This document shows, piece by piece, positions 1 through 7,751 of a stretch of DNA of 9,429 nucleotides. The stretch covers positions 1 through 9,429 of the forward strand of contig JAOZTL010000050.1 of assembly GCA_029942205.1 (NCBI GenBank). Direction: 5' to 3'. The first letter of the stretch is position 1; every line of letters starts with the position of its first letter. This DNA comes from Bacteroidales bacterium (GTDB lineage: Bacteria > Bacteroidota > Bacteroidia > Bacteroidales > JAOZTL01). A program made the translations under genes and the position numbers. The notes under the pieces are model-generated. The model made no database searches. It was given only the letters and a program-made list of their open reading frames with translations, and had not been told where the DNA came from.

Positions 1-517
1 AAACAAAAAATAATTCATTTTCTAAATCACAATTATAACAGCAATTCAGTATACATTAATAATTTGTCAAATATTATCTGAAAATAAATATCAAAACAAA
101 TGAAGTCTGCAATTAATCGCTATAAATCAATATTTTAACACTAGAACAATTAGATATTTCATAAATAATTAGCTTCGTTTTTTTTCATTTTTTTTATTTT
201 ATTAGTAAAAACCTTTTGATTTTATTATTTTAAGGTCTTCAAGCTATTTACACATTTCAATGGTTCATTAAACTTTGACAAAATTGCAGTTTGTAAATCT
301 ATATTATTAATAATCAATGTAATGACTAATGTCAAAGTTCTTGTTTTAGTTGCGTGAAAAAAATACCGAACCATTAGCATTTATTTATTCATAACTTACA
401 GATTAAGTAAGGTAGAAGCCTTAATCTCATATAAATACGTAACATTAAATAAATCAAAAACCTTAATCGCTCAATAAAAGTAAACCTTAAATTTCAACAA
501 CTTACACACATAAACTC
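1..517. other. AT-rich non-coding leader upstream of the TPR-CHAT gene
   Basis: No coding region is supported here on either strand. The stretch is extremely AT-rich, with a T-rich tract around 179-203. No Shine-Dalgarno sequence precedes the ATG at 518, which is usual for Bacteroidota, and I found no convincing TTTG/TAnnTTTG promoter pair. The only structure is the nested inverted repeats at 231-423, listed separately. The promoter of the downstream gene is presumably in this stretch but I cannot place it. Confidence 0.6.
231..423. repeat. Possible degraded palindromic element with nested inverted repeats
   Basis: Three nested inverted pairs are visible. The outer pair is TAAGGTCTTC (231-240) against AGAAGCCTTA (414-423), with a one-base indel. 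The middle pair is AATGGTTC (259-266) against GAACCATT (368-375), perfect. The inner pair is AACTTTGACA (271-280) against TGTCAAAGTT (330-339), perfect. The right end also forms its own small hairpin, TAAGG/CCTTA (408-423). The outer ends resemble the TAAG...TTC / GAA...CTTA ends of the repeats at 3566-3690 and 9212-9368, but the conserved TTTGATGTTGCT is absent. It could be an old relative or an unrelated palindrome. Confidence 0.35.
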
Positions 518-3500
518 ATGAAAAAGACCATTTTTATTTTATTAGTAACTTTCCTATTGCCTCATAATTTTTATGCCCAAGATTTTAATTCGGATATAGC
601 AAAAGGGAAAGAATATTTTAAAAAAGCTGCTGTTCTAAAAAGTCAATTTAAGCTCGATTCGGCATTATTATTTTTCCGACAGGCAAGCGAATTATTCCAT
701 AAACACGAAGTTTGGGACAATTACTTGATTATCCAAAACGAAATTGGTAACAGCTTCGTTCAACGTGGCGACATCGATAAAGCTCTCGAAGTATATGAAA
801 CCTATGTTCCGCTGGCAATAAATAAATTTGGAGCTTCTAATATGCACTTAGCCAACGGGTTTCATAATATTGGTATTGCATACTTTTTTGCAGGAAAAAA
901 TACCAAAGCCATTTCGTACTATGAACAATCACTGGCGATGCGGCAATCGCTCGGAAAAGCAAACGATCCGCTTACTTCCAACGTTTACAACGATTTAGGT
1001 AATGCTTACACCGAAAATAGTGAGTATGACAAAGCCCTCAAAATGTTCAGAAAATCACTGGATATGCGTATCGCATTTTTTGGCGAATTACACCCTGCCG
1101 TGGCTGCTTCGTACAATAGCATCGGTATTATTTATAAAGTAAAAGCAGAGTACGATCAAGCACTCGAATATCATAAAAAAGCATTTAATATTCAAAATAA
1201 AACAGTAGGTGCTTCGCATCCTGATATTGCAAATTATCTACAAAATATAGGAAATGTTTACTTATCGCAAAGTGAATATGATTTAGCCTTACAATATTAC
1301 TTACAAACATTAGAATTACGCATTCGATTTTATGGAAAAGTGCACCCATTGACAGCTAAAGACTACTTAAATATAGGTATTGTATATGATGCAAAAGATG
1401 ATTTGGGCGAAGCACTTGCTAATTACTCCAATGCATATAAAATACAAAATAAAGTATTACCAAAAACACATGCTGACAAAGCAATGGTACTTAATAATAT
1501 TGGGAATATTTATAATAAACAATCACAGTATGAAAATTCAATCAAATTTTACTTACAGGCATTAGACATAAAATCAATTAATTATGGAAGAAATCACCCT
1601 GAAGTTGCAGATTATTTCACCAACCTAGGAAATGCATATTCTGCATTGAAAAAGTACGAAATAGCTGTAGCTTATTATGATAGTGCATTGGTTATCAATG
1701 AGGTGAAATTCGGAACAAAACATCCAGCAGTCGTATTGCCTTATTTGAATTTGGCAAGTACATTTTATGATATGAAAGATTATTACAATGCGCTCGAAAA
1801 TTATCAGAAAAGTTTGATTGCCAATGTCAAAGATTTTAATCCGGATTTCTCAAATACGTATGCCAATCCTGAACTAAAAAATTATTACGATCGAGAGAAA
1901 CTACTCCGCTCGCTCGAAGGAAAAGCAAAAACATTGGTAGGAAAGTACAAAGCTGAAAAATATATCGATGATCTAAAAATAGCCTATAAAATATACGAAA
2001 TTTCGGACAGTTTGATTGGTATAACTAGAAATACAACCAGTTCAAAAGCCGATAAAATTGCCCTCGGAAAAATAACCTCACGTGTATACGACCAAGCTAT
2101 CGACGTTTGCTTTATGCTAGCCACTGAAATTCCTGAAGCAAAAAAAGCCTATGACTACAAAGCATTCTATTTTTCGGAGAAAAACAAAAGTGGCGTTTTG
2201 CTCGAAGCATTAGCTAGTGCCGAAGCTAGTAAATTTGCAGGTATTCCTGACAGTTTATTGATTATCGAAAAAGAACTGAACAAAGAAATAAATGAACTGG
2301 AAAAACAAATTGCTGAAGTAACAGATTTTTCAGAAGAAAATATTTTTCGTGCTAAATTACTCAAAATCAATGAACAATATGCTCATTTAGTGCAAGATTT
2401 TGAACAGAATTATCCCAAATATTACGAAATGAAGTATAATGTGGAAAATATATCTGCTCAAAAAATTATTGACATTCTGGATTCCAAAACACTCATTCGT
2501 ACTTATTTTGTCGGTGATAGTTTGATTTCCATTTTCACCTTACAAAACAATGGTTTGACGATTGACAGAATGCCATTACCAATTGATTATGAGTATGATA
2601 TAGCCATGTATCGAAAAAACATCCGTAAATTTACCAATACAGCAGCAAAAGCTTTCACCAAACAAGCCTATTCTTTTCACCAAAATTTATTTCCACCAAT
2701 TGAGTCAAAAAGCATCGAAAACGTGATTATTATCCCTGATGGATTACTTGGAACGATTCCTTTTGAGACATTTTTAACAGAAAAATATACGGGCAACATT
2801 TCTAATTTTAGAGAATATCCATATTTAATTAAAAAATATAATATTTCATATTCTTATTCAACAAATTTATTATACAAATCATTGACAGAAAATAATCCAT
2901 CACCAGCCCCAAAAGATTGGCTAGGATTAGCTCCTGTGTTTTTGCAAAATAAAGGCGATGTAATCATGAATGGCGTGTTAGTAACGCCATTACCCGCTTC
3001 TGAACAAGAAATAGATTCCATTTATGCAAATTTCACTAAAAACGAATTATCAGCGATTAAAGAATTGCATAGTGCTGCAAATGAGGAATTTGTTAAATCC
3101 GATATTTTGAACGACTATAAATACCTACATATTGCCACGCACGGCTTTGTAAATTCTGAACGCCCTGAGCTTTCGGGAATTTTCTTAGCTCCACAAAAAG
3201 GAGAGAATGATGGAATTTTGTATTCTGGAGAAATATACAATTTGCAATTAAATTCGGACTTAGTAGTTCTTTCAGCTTGCGAAACAGGATTGGGTAAAAT
3301 AGTGAAAGGCGAAGGCGTGATAGGGCTTTCGAGAGCATTACTGTATGCAGGAACAGATAATTTGATCGTTTCGTTATGGAAAGTTTCAGACAAATCCACT
3401 TCGGAATTGATGATTAATTTTTATAATGGACTGATTGAGGAACGTAAACAAAATGCACAAGTTCATTTTTCCAATCCGCTTCGTGCAGCCAAATTGTCTC

Positions 3501-3568
3501 TGATTTCTCAAAAAACAAAATTAGCACATCCTTATTTTTGGTCGCCGTTTATTTTAATTGGAAATTAA
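518..3568 (+). CDS. Exported tetratricopeptide-repeat CHAT-domain protein
   Basis: This 1016-residue protein starts with a type I signal peptide (residues 1-20, hydrophobic core FILLVTFLL, probable cleavage FYA|Q). About nine 42-residue TPRs of the kinesin-light-chain type follow (roughly 64-441), with recurring HPxxA, NIGxxY and ALxxY positions. A helical linker then runs to about residue 690. The C-terminal third is a CHAT domain, a caspase/separase-like fold. It keeps both predicted catalytic residues: His875 in ATHG and Cys921 in LSACETG. The terminal PFILIGN matches the usual end of CHAT domains, so the protein looks complete. No lipobox, membrane anchor or type IX sorting domain is evident, so a periplasmic or surface location is inferred. 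Peptidase activity and substrate are unknown. The ATG at 518 is chosen because it begins the signal peptide. The stop codon is the first three bases of a palindromic repeat. Confidence 0.93.
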   Translation: MKKTIFILLVTFLLPHNFYAQDFNSDIAKGKEYFKKAAVLKSQFKLDSALLFFRQASELFHKHEVWDNYLIIQNEIGNSFVQRGDIDKALEVYETYVPLAINKFGASNMHLANGFHNIGIAYFFAGKNTKAISYYEQSLAMRQSLGKANDPLTSNVYNDLGNAYTENSEYDKALKMFRKSLDMRIAFFGELHPAVAASYNSIGIIYKVKAEYDQALEYHKKAFNIQNKTVGASHPDIANYLQNIGNVYLSQSEYDLALQYYLQTLELRIRFYGKVHPLTAKDYLNIGIVYDAKDDLGEALANYSNAYKIQNKVLPKTHADKAMVLNNIGNIYNKQSQYENSIKFYLQALDIKSINYGRNHPEVADYFTNLGNAYSALKKYEIAVAYYDSALVINEVKFGTKHPAVVLPYLNLASTFYDMKDYYNALENYQKSLIANVKDFNPDFSNTYANPELKNYYDREKLLRSLEGKAKTLVGKYKAEKYIDDLKIAYKIYEISDSLIGITRNTTSSKADKIALGKITSRVYDQAIDVCFMLATEIPEAKKAYDYKAFYFSEKNKSGVLLEALASAEASKFAGIPDSLLIIEKELNKEINELEKQIAEVTDFSEENIFRAKLLKINEQYAHLVQDFEQNYPKYYEMKYNVENISAQKIIDILDSKTLIRTYFVGDSLISIFTLQNNGLTIDRMPLPIDYEYDIAMYRKNIRKFTNTAAKAFTKQAYSFHQNLFPPIESKSIENVIIIPDGLLGTIPFETFLTEKYTGNISNFREYPYLIKKYNISYSYSTNLLYKSLTENNPSPAPKDWLGLAPVFLQNKGDVIMNGVLVTPLPASEQEIDSIYANFTKNELSAIKELHSAANEEFVKSDILNDYKYLHIATHGFVNSERPELSGIFLAPQKGENDGILYSGEIYNLQLNSDLVVLSACETGLGKIVKGEGVIGLSRALLYAGTDNLIVSLWKVSDKSTSELMINFYNGLIEERKQNAQVHFSNPLRAAKLSLISQKTKLAHPYFWSPFILIGN

Positions 3569-3690
3569 GTCTTCGCTCTTTTTGATGTTGCTCTCGCACT
3601 TGTAATTATTATAATTAATAATTATGTATTTCCCTAAATAATAGAAATTTACAGGATTGCGCAAGCAACATCAAAAGATCGAAGATCTTA
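3566..3690. repeat. Palindromic interspersed repeat, copy A (125 bp)
   Basis: The ends are TAAG and CTTA. The left arm (3566-3597) and right arm (3659-3690) are inverted copies sharing TTTGATGTTGCT (3581-3592; complement at 3664-3675), followed inward by a CGCA motif. The right arm contains a perfect terminal hairpin, AAGATC-GAA-GATCTT. The left arm's matching hairpin (AAG.C-TTC-G.TCTT) is imperfect. The AT-rich core holds its own 9-bp inverted repeat, TAATTATTA/TAATAATTA (3603-3611 and 3616-3624). The element lies between two convergent genes and its outermost bases are their stop codons. No target-site duplication is obvious. Folded in RNA it could terminate transcription from both sides, since T or A runs adjoin the hairpins; this is inference. 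Confidence 0.8.
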
Positions 3691-4134
3691 CTTCATCCAT
3701 TCAAACATCGAATAATGTTCATCTGTCATTCCAACAGCTTTATATACTTTTTGTGCATTAATATTGGTTTTATCTACATATAAACGTAATCCTGTATATT
3801 TTTCATTATCAAAAACGACACCTTTTATATGATCGTACATCAATCGAAAAGCTCCTTTCTGACGATAATCGACCAAAACATACACCGATTGAATCCAAAT
3901 AATGGTAGAATTTCGCCAATCACTCCACTCGTAAGTTATTAAGAAAGAACCAATTACACTTCCTTTATTTTCTACAACATAATATTTTCCTTTGCTAACA
4001 TCTCCAAAAAGCTGTAAAACTCCTTTTTTCAAAATACTTTCGTCAAGTTTTAATTTTTCAGTTTCCAATGCCATTTTTAACTGAAAATCAACTATTTGTA
4101 TCAAATCTATTTCTTGAGCCTCTCTAATTATCAT
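3688..4134 (-). CDS. GNAT-family N-acetyltransferase
   Basis: This is a 148-residue single-domain GCN5-related acetyltransferase, expected to transfer an acetyl group from acetyl-CoA to an amine; the substrate is unknown. The N-terminus MIIREAQEIDLIQIVDF and the following MALETEKLKLD are typical of a subgroup of bacterial GNAT proteins. Motif A is IQSVYV (81-86) with the acetyl-CoA pyrophosphate loop RQKGAF (91-96). Motif B is GLRLYVDKTN..AQKVYKAVGM (115-136). An in-frame ATG 75 bases upstream (4209) is rejected as the start. The added residues are lysine-rich and unlike the family, and a candidate promoter at 4190-4221 would start transcription downstream of it. The gene converges on the TPR-CHAT gene and is divergent from the DUF4293 gene. 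Its stop codon is part of the palindromic repeat. Confidence 0.9.
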   Translation of the reverse strand: MIIREAQEIDLIQIVDFQLKMALETEKLKLDESILKKGVLQLFGDVSKGKYYVVENKGSVIGSFLITYEWSDWRNSTIIWIQSVYVLVDYRQKGAFRLMYDHIKGVVFDNEKYTGLRLYVDKTNINAQKVYKAVGMTDEHYSMFEWMK

Positions 4135-4189
4135 TTTTTTCTTTTTTTGATTAAAAACTATAAAATAAATACCTTCACTTTTCGCTAAA

Positions 4190-4221
4190 AAAACGTATTT
4201 TTGCAACAAACAAGCACCAAT
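4190..4221 (-). promoter_or_regulatory. Candidate Bacteroidota-type promoter for the acetyltransferase gene
   Basis: Read on the minus strand, ATTG (4221-4218) is followed after 20 bases by TACGTTTT (4197-4190). This is close to the TTTG / TAnnTTTG consensus, with one mismatch in each box. Transcription would start near 4183, giving a leader of about 50 bases before the ATG at 4134. A perfect TAnnTTTG also exists on the plus strand at 4196-4203, but it lacks a suitable upstream TTTG. Confidence 0.3.
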
Positions 4222-4244
4222 TTTATTTATACTGTAAATAAAAT
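4220..4244. promoter_or_regulatory. Perfect 10-bp palindrome in a divergent intergenic region
   Basis: ATTTTATTTA (4220-4229) and TAAATAAAAT (4235-4244) are perfect inverted repeats separated by TACTG. The site lies between the divergent acetyltransferase and DUF4293 genes and touches the candidate -33 box of the former. It could be a binding site for a dimeric regulator. AT-only palindromes are more likely by chance in such AT-rich DNA, so the role is uncertain. Confidence 0.35.
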
Positions 4245-4312
4245 AATATTTATAAAATTTAATGTAGTGCTTATTAATTTAAAAAAGTATAAAATTTAAA
4301 ATTTACAACAAA

Positions 4313-4765
4313 ATGTTACAACGAATCCAAACAGTTTATTTACTCATCACTGGCATAGCCCTTTCATTGCTATTTTTCTTTCCTTTTATCGAATTTGTAG
4401 CTGGTGATTCTATTTACTCACTGATATATAGAGGTTTATATAGTGTGGACAATAAATTAGTTTTCGCAACTTTCCCTCTAGCCATTCTTAGTGCCATCAC
4501 TGTTATTACTACTTTTATTAACTCTTTTTTATTTAAAAATAGAAAATTACAGATGAGACTTTGCATTATCAATACATTTCTCATGATAGGGTTAATAGTT
4601 CTAATTTCCTATTATACTTACATTGCTCTTAGTGAAATAACAGCAGTTGCTCACTACAGTTTTCCATTAATAATTCCTATTATTGGTATTATTTTGACAC
4701 TTATGGCTAGGCGTGGAATAAAAAAAGATGAAAAATTAGTCCGATCATTGGACAGAATACGCTAA
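4313..4765 (+). CDS. DUF4293 family four-helix membrane protein
   Basis: This 150-residue integral membrane protein begins MLQRIQTVYLL and ends ARRGIKKDEKLVRSLDRIR, both characteristic of DUF4293, a family I know only from Bacteroidota. Four hydrophobic segments are visible at about 8-30, 49-74, 82-105 and 114-132. The charged C-terminal tail is presumably cytoplasmic. No molecular function is known to me. The length is typical and the gene looks intact. The leader is A-rich without a Shine-Dalgarno sequence. It appears to be monocistronic: an acetyltransferase gene diverges upstream and a strong terminator follows eight bases after the stop codon. Confidence 0.9.
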   Translation: MLQRIQTVYLLITGIALSLLFFFPFIEFVAGDSIYSLIYRGLYSVDNKLVFATFPLAILSAITVITTFINSFLFKNRKLQMRLCIINTFLMIGLIVLISYYTYIALSEITAVAHYSFPLIIPIIGIILTLMARRGIKKDEKLVRSLDRIR

Positions 4766-4772
4766 ATTTCAT

Positions 4773-4806
4773 ACGTTCTGCTAAAAATTAGCAGAACGTT
4801 TTTTTT
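4773..4806 (+). terminator. Strong intrinsic terminator of the DUF4293 gene
   Basis: A perfect 12-bp stem, ACGTTCTGCTAA (4773-4784) with TTAGCAGAACGT (4788-4799), closes an AAA loop and runs directly into a T tract (4799-4806). Polarity fits the plus-strand DUF4293 gene. The T tract overlaps the stop codon of the convergent DUF2804 gene (4805-4807), so the hairpin also lies just after that gene. No T run follows it on the minus strand. Confidence 0.93.
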
Positions 4807-5851
4807 ATGTTCGTATCATTTTTTTCTCAGCCATTCCATAAAATTGATTCAGTTCTATTTTATTTTCTTCATTATCAATAAAATATCCTTCAATTCGACC
4901 AAAAGGACCATAATAATCGGAACGGATAAGCCCTGCATTAATTTGTACGGTTTCCATTGATTCGGGAAAAAAATGGATGCGTACTCGCTCATACTTATCG
5001 GATATAATCCATTCATTTTCAACACCATTCGGACGTTCAAAAGTAACAGGTGGCAAAGTAATATTTCCGCTCGACTGCCAAAAATTATTTTCATTGAATC
5101 TTTCTGAATCAATGGACTGATTATCGGTTAAATTAAACCCAATTAGTTTATTATCAGAATCATAGCCAACACCTGTCAGCCAATCGTATTTCATTGTAAA
5201 TGGATAATAGCCTTTGTGATCGTCCAAAATAGCAAAACTGCTAGCTGTTTCAAAAGAAATTTCTTCTTCGTCCAAACTCATCGTTCCATGCATACTCATA
5301 AGTGCTTTGTGTGAGTACATTGCACGATTTTTCCCAAACGGAACACAAACGACCGAAGGTTTTATTTGCCCGTGATGCGCAGTAAGTTGTAAATCCAAAT
5401 TGGGTAAATTAGCCATATTTGCTGTTACATGAATCTTTATTTCATTGTTTTTCAGATCATTATTAATATCAATGCGAAATGCCGACGAATGAAAATAAGA
5501 ATGTGTTTTAAATAACGAATTCGCAATCTTTGCTTTCCAAAAAGGAGTTATTTTTGCATATCTATACTTTTTTCCTGTTTTTCTATCAAATATTATTAAC
5601 TGATTAATGGCTAATGATTTGGCATTATAAACAGCCAAAAGCATAAAAAATCGCTGATTTCCTAATTGAAAAGCTTGCCATTCTTTAAGTCTTAATTTTT
5701 TTAATATTCGAGCCAATGGAAGATGAAACAAACGATTTACATCCAACATATTCACTTTATGAAAAGCTTCGTCGAAAGAACCAAAATTAAATTCTCCTTC
5801 GGTAACTAGCTCACTAGGTGAGGATAATATTTTTCTTTCGTATTTTTTCAT
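4805..5851 (-). CDS. DUF2804 family protein
   Basis: This 348-residue protein has no signal peptide or membrane segment. I assign it to DUF2804 from its layout. An N-terminal region carries FGSFDEAF. SHKALMSMHGTM lies at 180-191 and the FAILDDHKGYYPF region around 206-218, followed by DW. GFNLTDN is at 238-244. The end region is FFPES...YYGPFGRIEGYFIDNEENKIEL...YGMAE, whose final G-x-A/E motif is typical. I know no established activity for the family. The gene starts 24 bases after the stop codon of the propeller gene, so both are probably co-transcribed. The start matches the only plausible upstream ATG, with an AT-rich leader. The gene looks complete. Confidence 0.75.
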   Translation of the reverse strand: MKKYERKILSSPSELVTEGEFNFGSFDEAFHKVNMLDVNRLFHLPLARILKKLRLKEWQAFQLGNQRFFMLLAVYNAKSLAINQLIIFDRKTGKKYRYAKITPFWKAKIANSLFKTHSYFHSSAFRIDINNDLKNNEIKIHVTANMANLPNLDLQLTAHHGQIKPSVVCVPFGKNRAMYSHKALMSMHGTMSLDEEEISFETASSFAILDDHKGYYPFTMKYDWLTGVGYDSDNKLIGFNLTDNQSIDSERFNENNFWQSSGNITLPPVTFERPNGVENEWIISDKYERVRIHFFPESMETVQINAGLIRSDYYGPFGRIEGYFIDNEENKIELNQFYGMAEKKMIRT

Positions 5852-5875
5852 TATAAAATCTATATACTCATTAAA

Positions 5876-7141
5876 TTACTCGTTTCCAATAGAATCATTA
5901 ATAATTGCAGTCCATACACTTAACTTGTTTTTATGCAAACGAGTCCAAATCGGACGTATCATGCCATTATGCGCTGAAATATTCGTATAGTCTCCAAAAA
6001 AATGCTTTGGCATAGGCAAAAAGGGTGTTTCACTAATACGAATATTCTCAAAACTTTCGCCTCCATTTCGTGATACAGCTAAATATACGTCTGTTTGATT
6101 GTCTTCATAATTTCGTCTATCATAAAAAATTATATACAAATATCCTGTTACTTGGTCAATTGTTAGCCACGTAAAAAACTGTTGTCTATGAGTTGTATCA
6201 TTATTAACACGTAATGCATCGCTCCAAGTTTGCCCGCCATCCGTTGATTTTCGCAGCCAAATATCGGTATCGGATTCTCCGTTTCGCTGATCTGCCCAAT
6301 TGATATAAATCGTTCCACGATGTTCACTATTACTTCTATCACAGACAGTTACAGGCATTCCGTTGCATCTCATAATCCCAGGAATAGAAAATTCCCAGCC
6401 ACCAGGCATCGAATCGACAAAAATATCGTTGTCCAGCCATGTTTGCCCACCATCCACCGATCGATCAAAAACAATCCCCCGAGAACCAGCCCAAGAAACA
6501 TAAATTTCGCCATTCACACCAACTGTAGGTACAGCTCCCTCTACCGTATTATCACTATCAATGCAATCACCTGCATACTCACTCAGCCGCACTGGCTCAC
6601 TCCATGTTTTTGCTGTATCTGTTGATTTCACAAACAAAATATATGTACTATCCGTTTCTTTTTTACTCGCATATCTATCAAATTTAGTCCAACTAGCATA
6701 AATATTCCCACTTTTCGGATCAAAAACTGCCCATTGCTTATCTTGATCGCTACTACCTGCTAAACCAAAGAAACTTCCATCGTTCCACGTTTCGCCATAA
6801 TCGGTAGTAGTCTGACAAACAATACGATCTAGCCAGCTTCCATTCATTGGATTCGATAAATGAAAGGAATAAAAATTTCCTGAAGTATCATTTATCAAAA
6901 CAGGATCGCCAGCTACTCCATAAGATGATTTCTGCATGTAAGATTGCCAAGTATAACCAGAATCTACACTAACAAAATATTGATTAATATTGACTGCCGC
7001 TAGAACATAAGCTGGATTTTTTTTGTCAATCATAATCGTTGGTTCATTTGGTGCATATTTATCACCAATCAGGACATTTTTATACTGAGAAAAGATTATT
7101 GCAGGAAATATCAATAATAATATAGAAAAAATAGTCTTCAT
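5876..7141 (-). CDS. Exported Asp-box (BNR) beta-propeller protein, sialidase-like fold
   Basis: This 421-residue protein has a type I signal peptide (1-18, probable cleavage IIFS|Q) and six Asp-box turns: SVDSGYTW (58), TTDYGETW (112), STDTAKTW (173, degenerate), SVDGGQTW (228), STDGGQTW (299) and SRNGGESF (357, degenerate). Spacing of 54 to 71 residues suggests a six-bladed propeller of the sialidase/exo-alpha-sialidase superfamily. I do not see the N-terminal RIP-type arginine motif of true sialidases, so hydrolase activity should not be assumed; a carbohydrate- or protein-binding role is equally possible. No lipobox and no C-terminal sorting domain are evident, so it is probably periplasmic or secreted. 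It lies 3 bases after a small membrane-protein gene and 24 bases before the DUF2804 gene, in an apparent operon. Confidence 0.85.
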   Translation of the reverse strand: MKTIFSILLLIFPAIIFSQYKNVLIGDKYAPNEPTIMIDKKNPAYVLAAVNINQYFVSVDSGYTWQSYMQKSSYGVAGDPVLINDTSGNFYSFHLSNPMNGSWLDRIVCQTTTDYGETWNDGSFFGLAGSSDQDKQWAVFDPKSGNIYASWTKFDRYASKKETDSTYILFVKSTDTAKTWSEPVRLSEYAGDCIDSDNTVEGAVPTVGVNGEIYVSWAGSRGIVFDRSVDGGQTWLDNDIFVDSMPGGWEFSIPGIMRCNGMPVTVCDRSNSEHRGTIYINWADQRNGESDTDIWLRKSTDGGQTWSDALRVNNDTTHRQQFFTWLTIDQVTGYLYIIFYDRRNYEDNQTDVYLAVSRNGGESFENIRISETPFLPMPKHFFGDYTNISAHNGMIRPIWTRLHKNKLSVWTAIINDSIGNE

Positions 7142-7144
7142 TAT

Positions 7145-7552
7145 TTAATTTTTATTTATATTAAAATCTTTTTCGGTAAAAATAATTAAAATAATTACAC
7201 CAATATACATGGAAAGCAGTAGTTCGGAAAAAGATAAAGCAGCTAAAATTACATAAAAATCACCAAAATATAAAGCTAAAAGAATAATCAGAGGATAAAA
7301 TAAAAATAGCAAATGCCCTGGGCGAGCATACGAGCAATGGATTAATTTTTCAGATTCGGTACTGTCAGCTTTTGATACAATCATGCTGGCAAAATAAACA
7401 ACTAAAAGCGGTAATTGCAAAATAATCAAGGATAAAACTTGCTCGTCGGTAAAAAAACCACTTGCATATTTCACTGAAAGATAAATCATTACAAAAAATT
7501 TAGCTATAATCATAAAAAATGTAAGCCGTGTCTTAAACGTTAGTTTGTTCAT
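7145..7552 (-). CDS. Small four-helix integral membrane protein of unknown family
   Basis: I do not recognise this 135-residue protein. It has four hydrophobic segments at about 10-29, 39-59, 80-97 and 99-125. A polar loop around 61-79 contains SKADSTESEKLIHCSYARPGH. The tail EKDFNINKN is charged. The reading frame extends to an ATG at 7612, but the extra 20 residues are encoded by AT-rich sequence and a candidate promoter overlaps that ATG. The ATG at 7552, preceded by AAAGAA, is therefore preferred. The stop codon lies three bases before the start of the exported propeller gene, so translation of the two may be coupled. Transport, sensing or a structural role are all possible. Confidence 0.7.
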   Translation of the reverse strand: MNKLTFKTRLTFFMIIAKFFVMIYLSVKYASGFFTDEQVLSLIILQLPLLVVYFASMIVSKADSTESEKLIHCSYARPGHLLFLFYPLIILLALYFGDFYVILAALSFSELLLSMYIGVIILIIFTEKDFNINKN

Positions 7553-7609
7553 TTCTTTTATTTTAATTATATATATATTTATAATTTTTCTGATACTAAT
7601 TAAGGAACG

Positions 7610-7643
7610 CAAATTAAAACAAGATATTCATTTTTTTTGCAAA
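7610..7643 (-). promoter_or_regulatory. Candidate promoter for the membrane protein / propeller / DUF2804 operon
   Basis: Read on the minus strand, TTTG (7643-7640) is followed after 22 bases by TTAATTTG (7617-7610). This resembles the Bacteroidota TTTG / TAnnTTTG consensus with one mismatch in the downstream box. The predicted start of transcription near 7603 would give a leader of about 50 bases and would exclude the longer start at 7612. Just upstream, AGAC-GAA-GTCT forms a small hairpin reminiscent of the repeat arms. Confidence 0.3.
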
Positions 7644-7751
7644 GACGAAGTCTGAAGATACATAAATTACAGCTTAATTTTTATGATTTTCAATATTTTT
7701 TTTAACCTAAAAATTTAATTCATACAAAACAAATAGCAATAAACACTTTAA

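Noticed and set aside
2167..3399. Open frames of 67 to 94 codons antisense to the TPR-CHAT gene
   Set aside because: They lie wholly within a well-supported coding region, have no family resemblance, and reflect codon bias of the real frame.
518..3568. TPR-CHAT protein as part of a type III-E CRISPR (Craspase) or other defence system
   Set aside because: It has an export signal, no Cas7-11, CRISPR array or other defence gene lies in the window, and the TPR type differs.
3566..3690. Integron attC site
   Set aside because: Long palindromes next to stop codons invite this reading, but the AAC/GTT core triplets are in the opposite order to attC, neighbouring genes point in different directions, and no integrase is present.
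4135..4209. 25-residue N-terminal extension of the acetyltransferase
   Set aside because: The extension ends in a lysine run, does not match the family, and a candidate promoter starts transcription downstream of the longer start.
6320..6625. A 101-codon plus-strand frame inside the propeller gene
   Set aside because: It is antisense to a gene with clear Asp boxes and has low-complexity, unrecognisable content.
5876..7141. Annotation as an active sialidase (neuraminidase)
   Set aside because: Only the Asp-box fold is evident; no N-terminal RIP motif or clear arginine triad is seen, so only a sialidase-like propeller is called.
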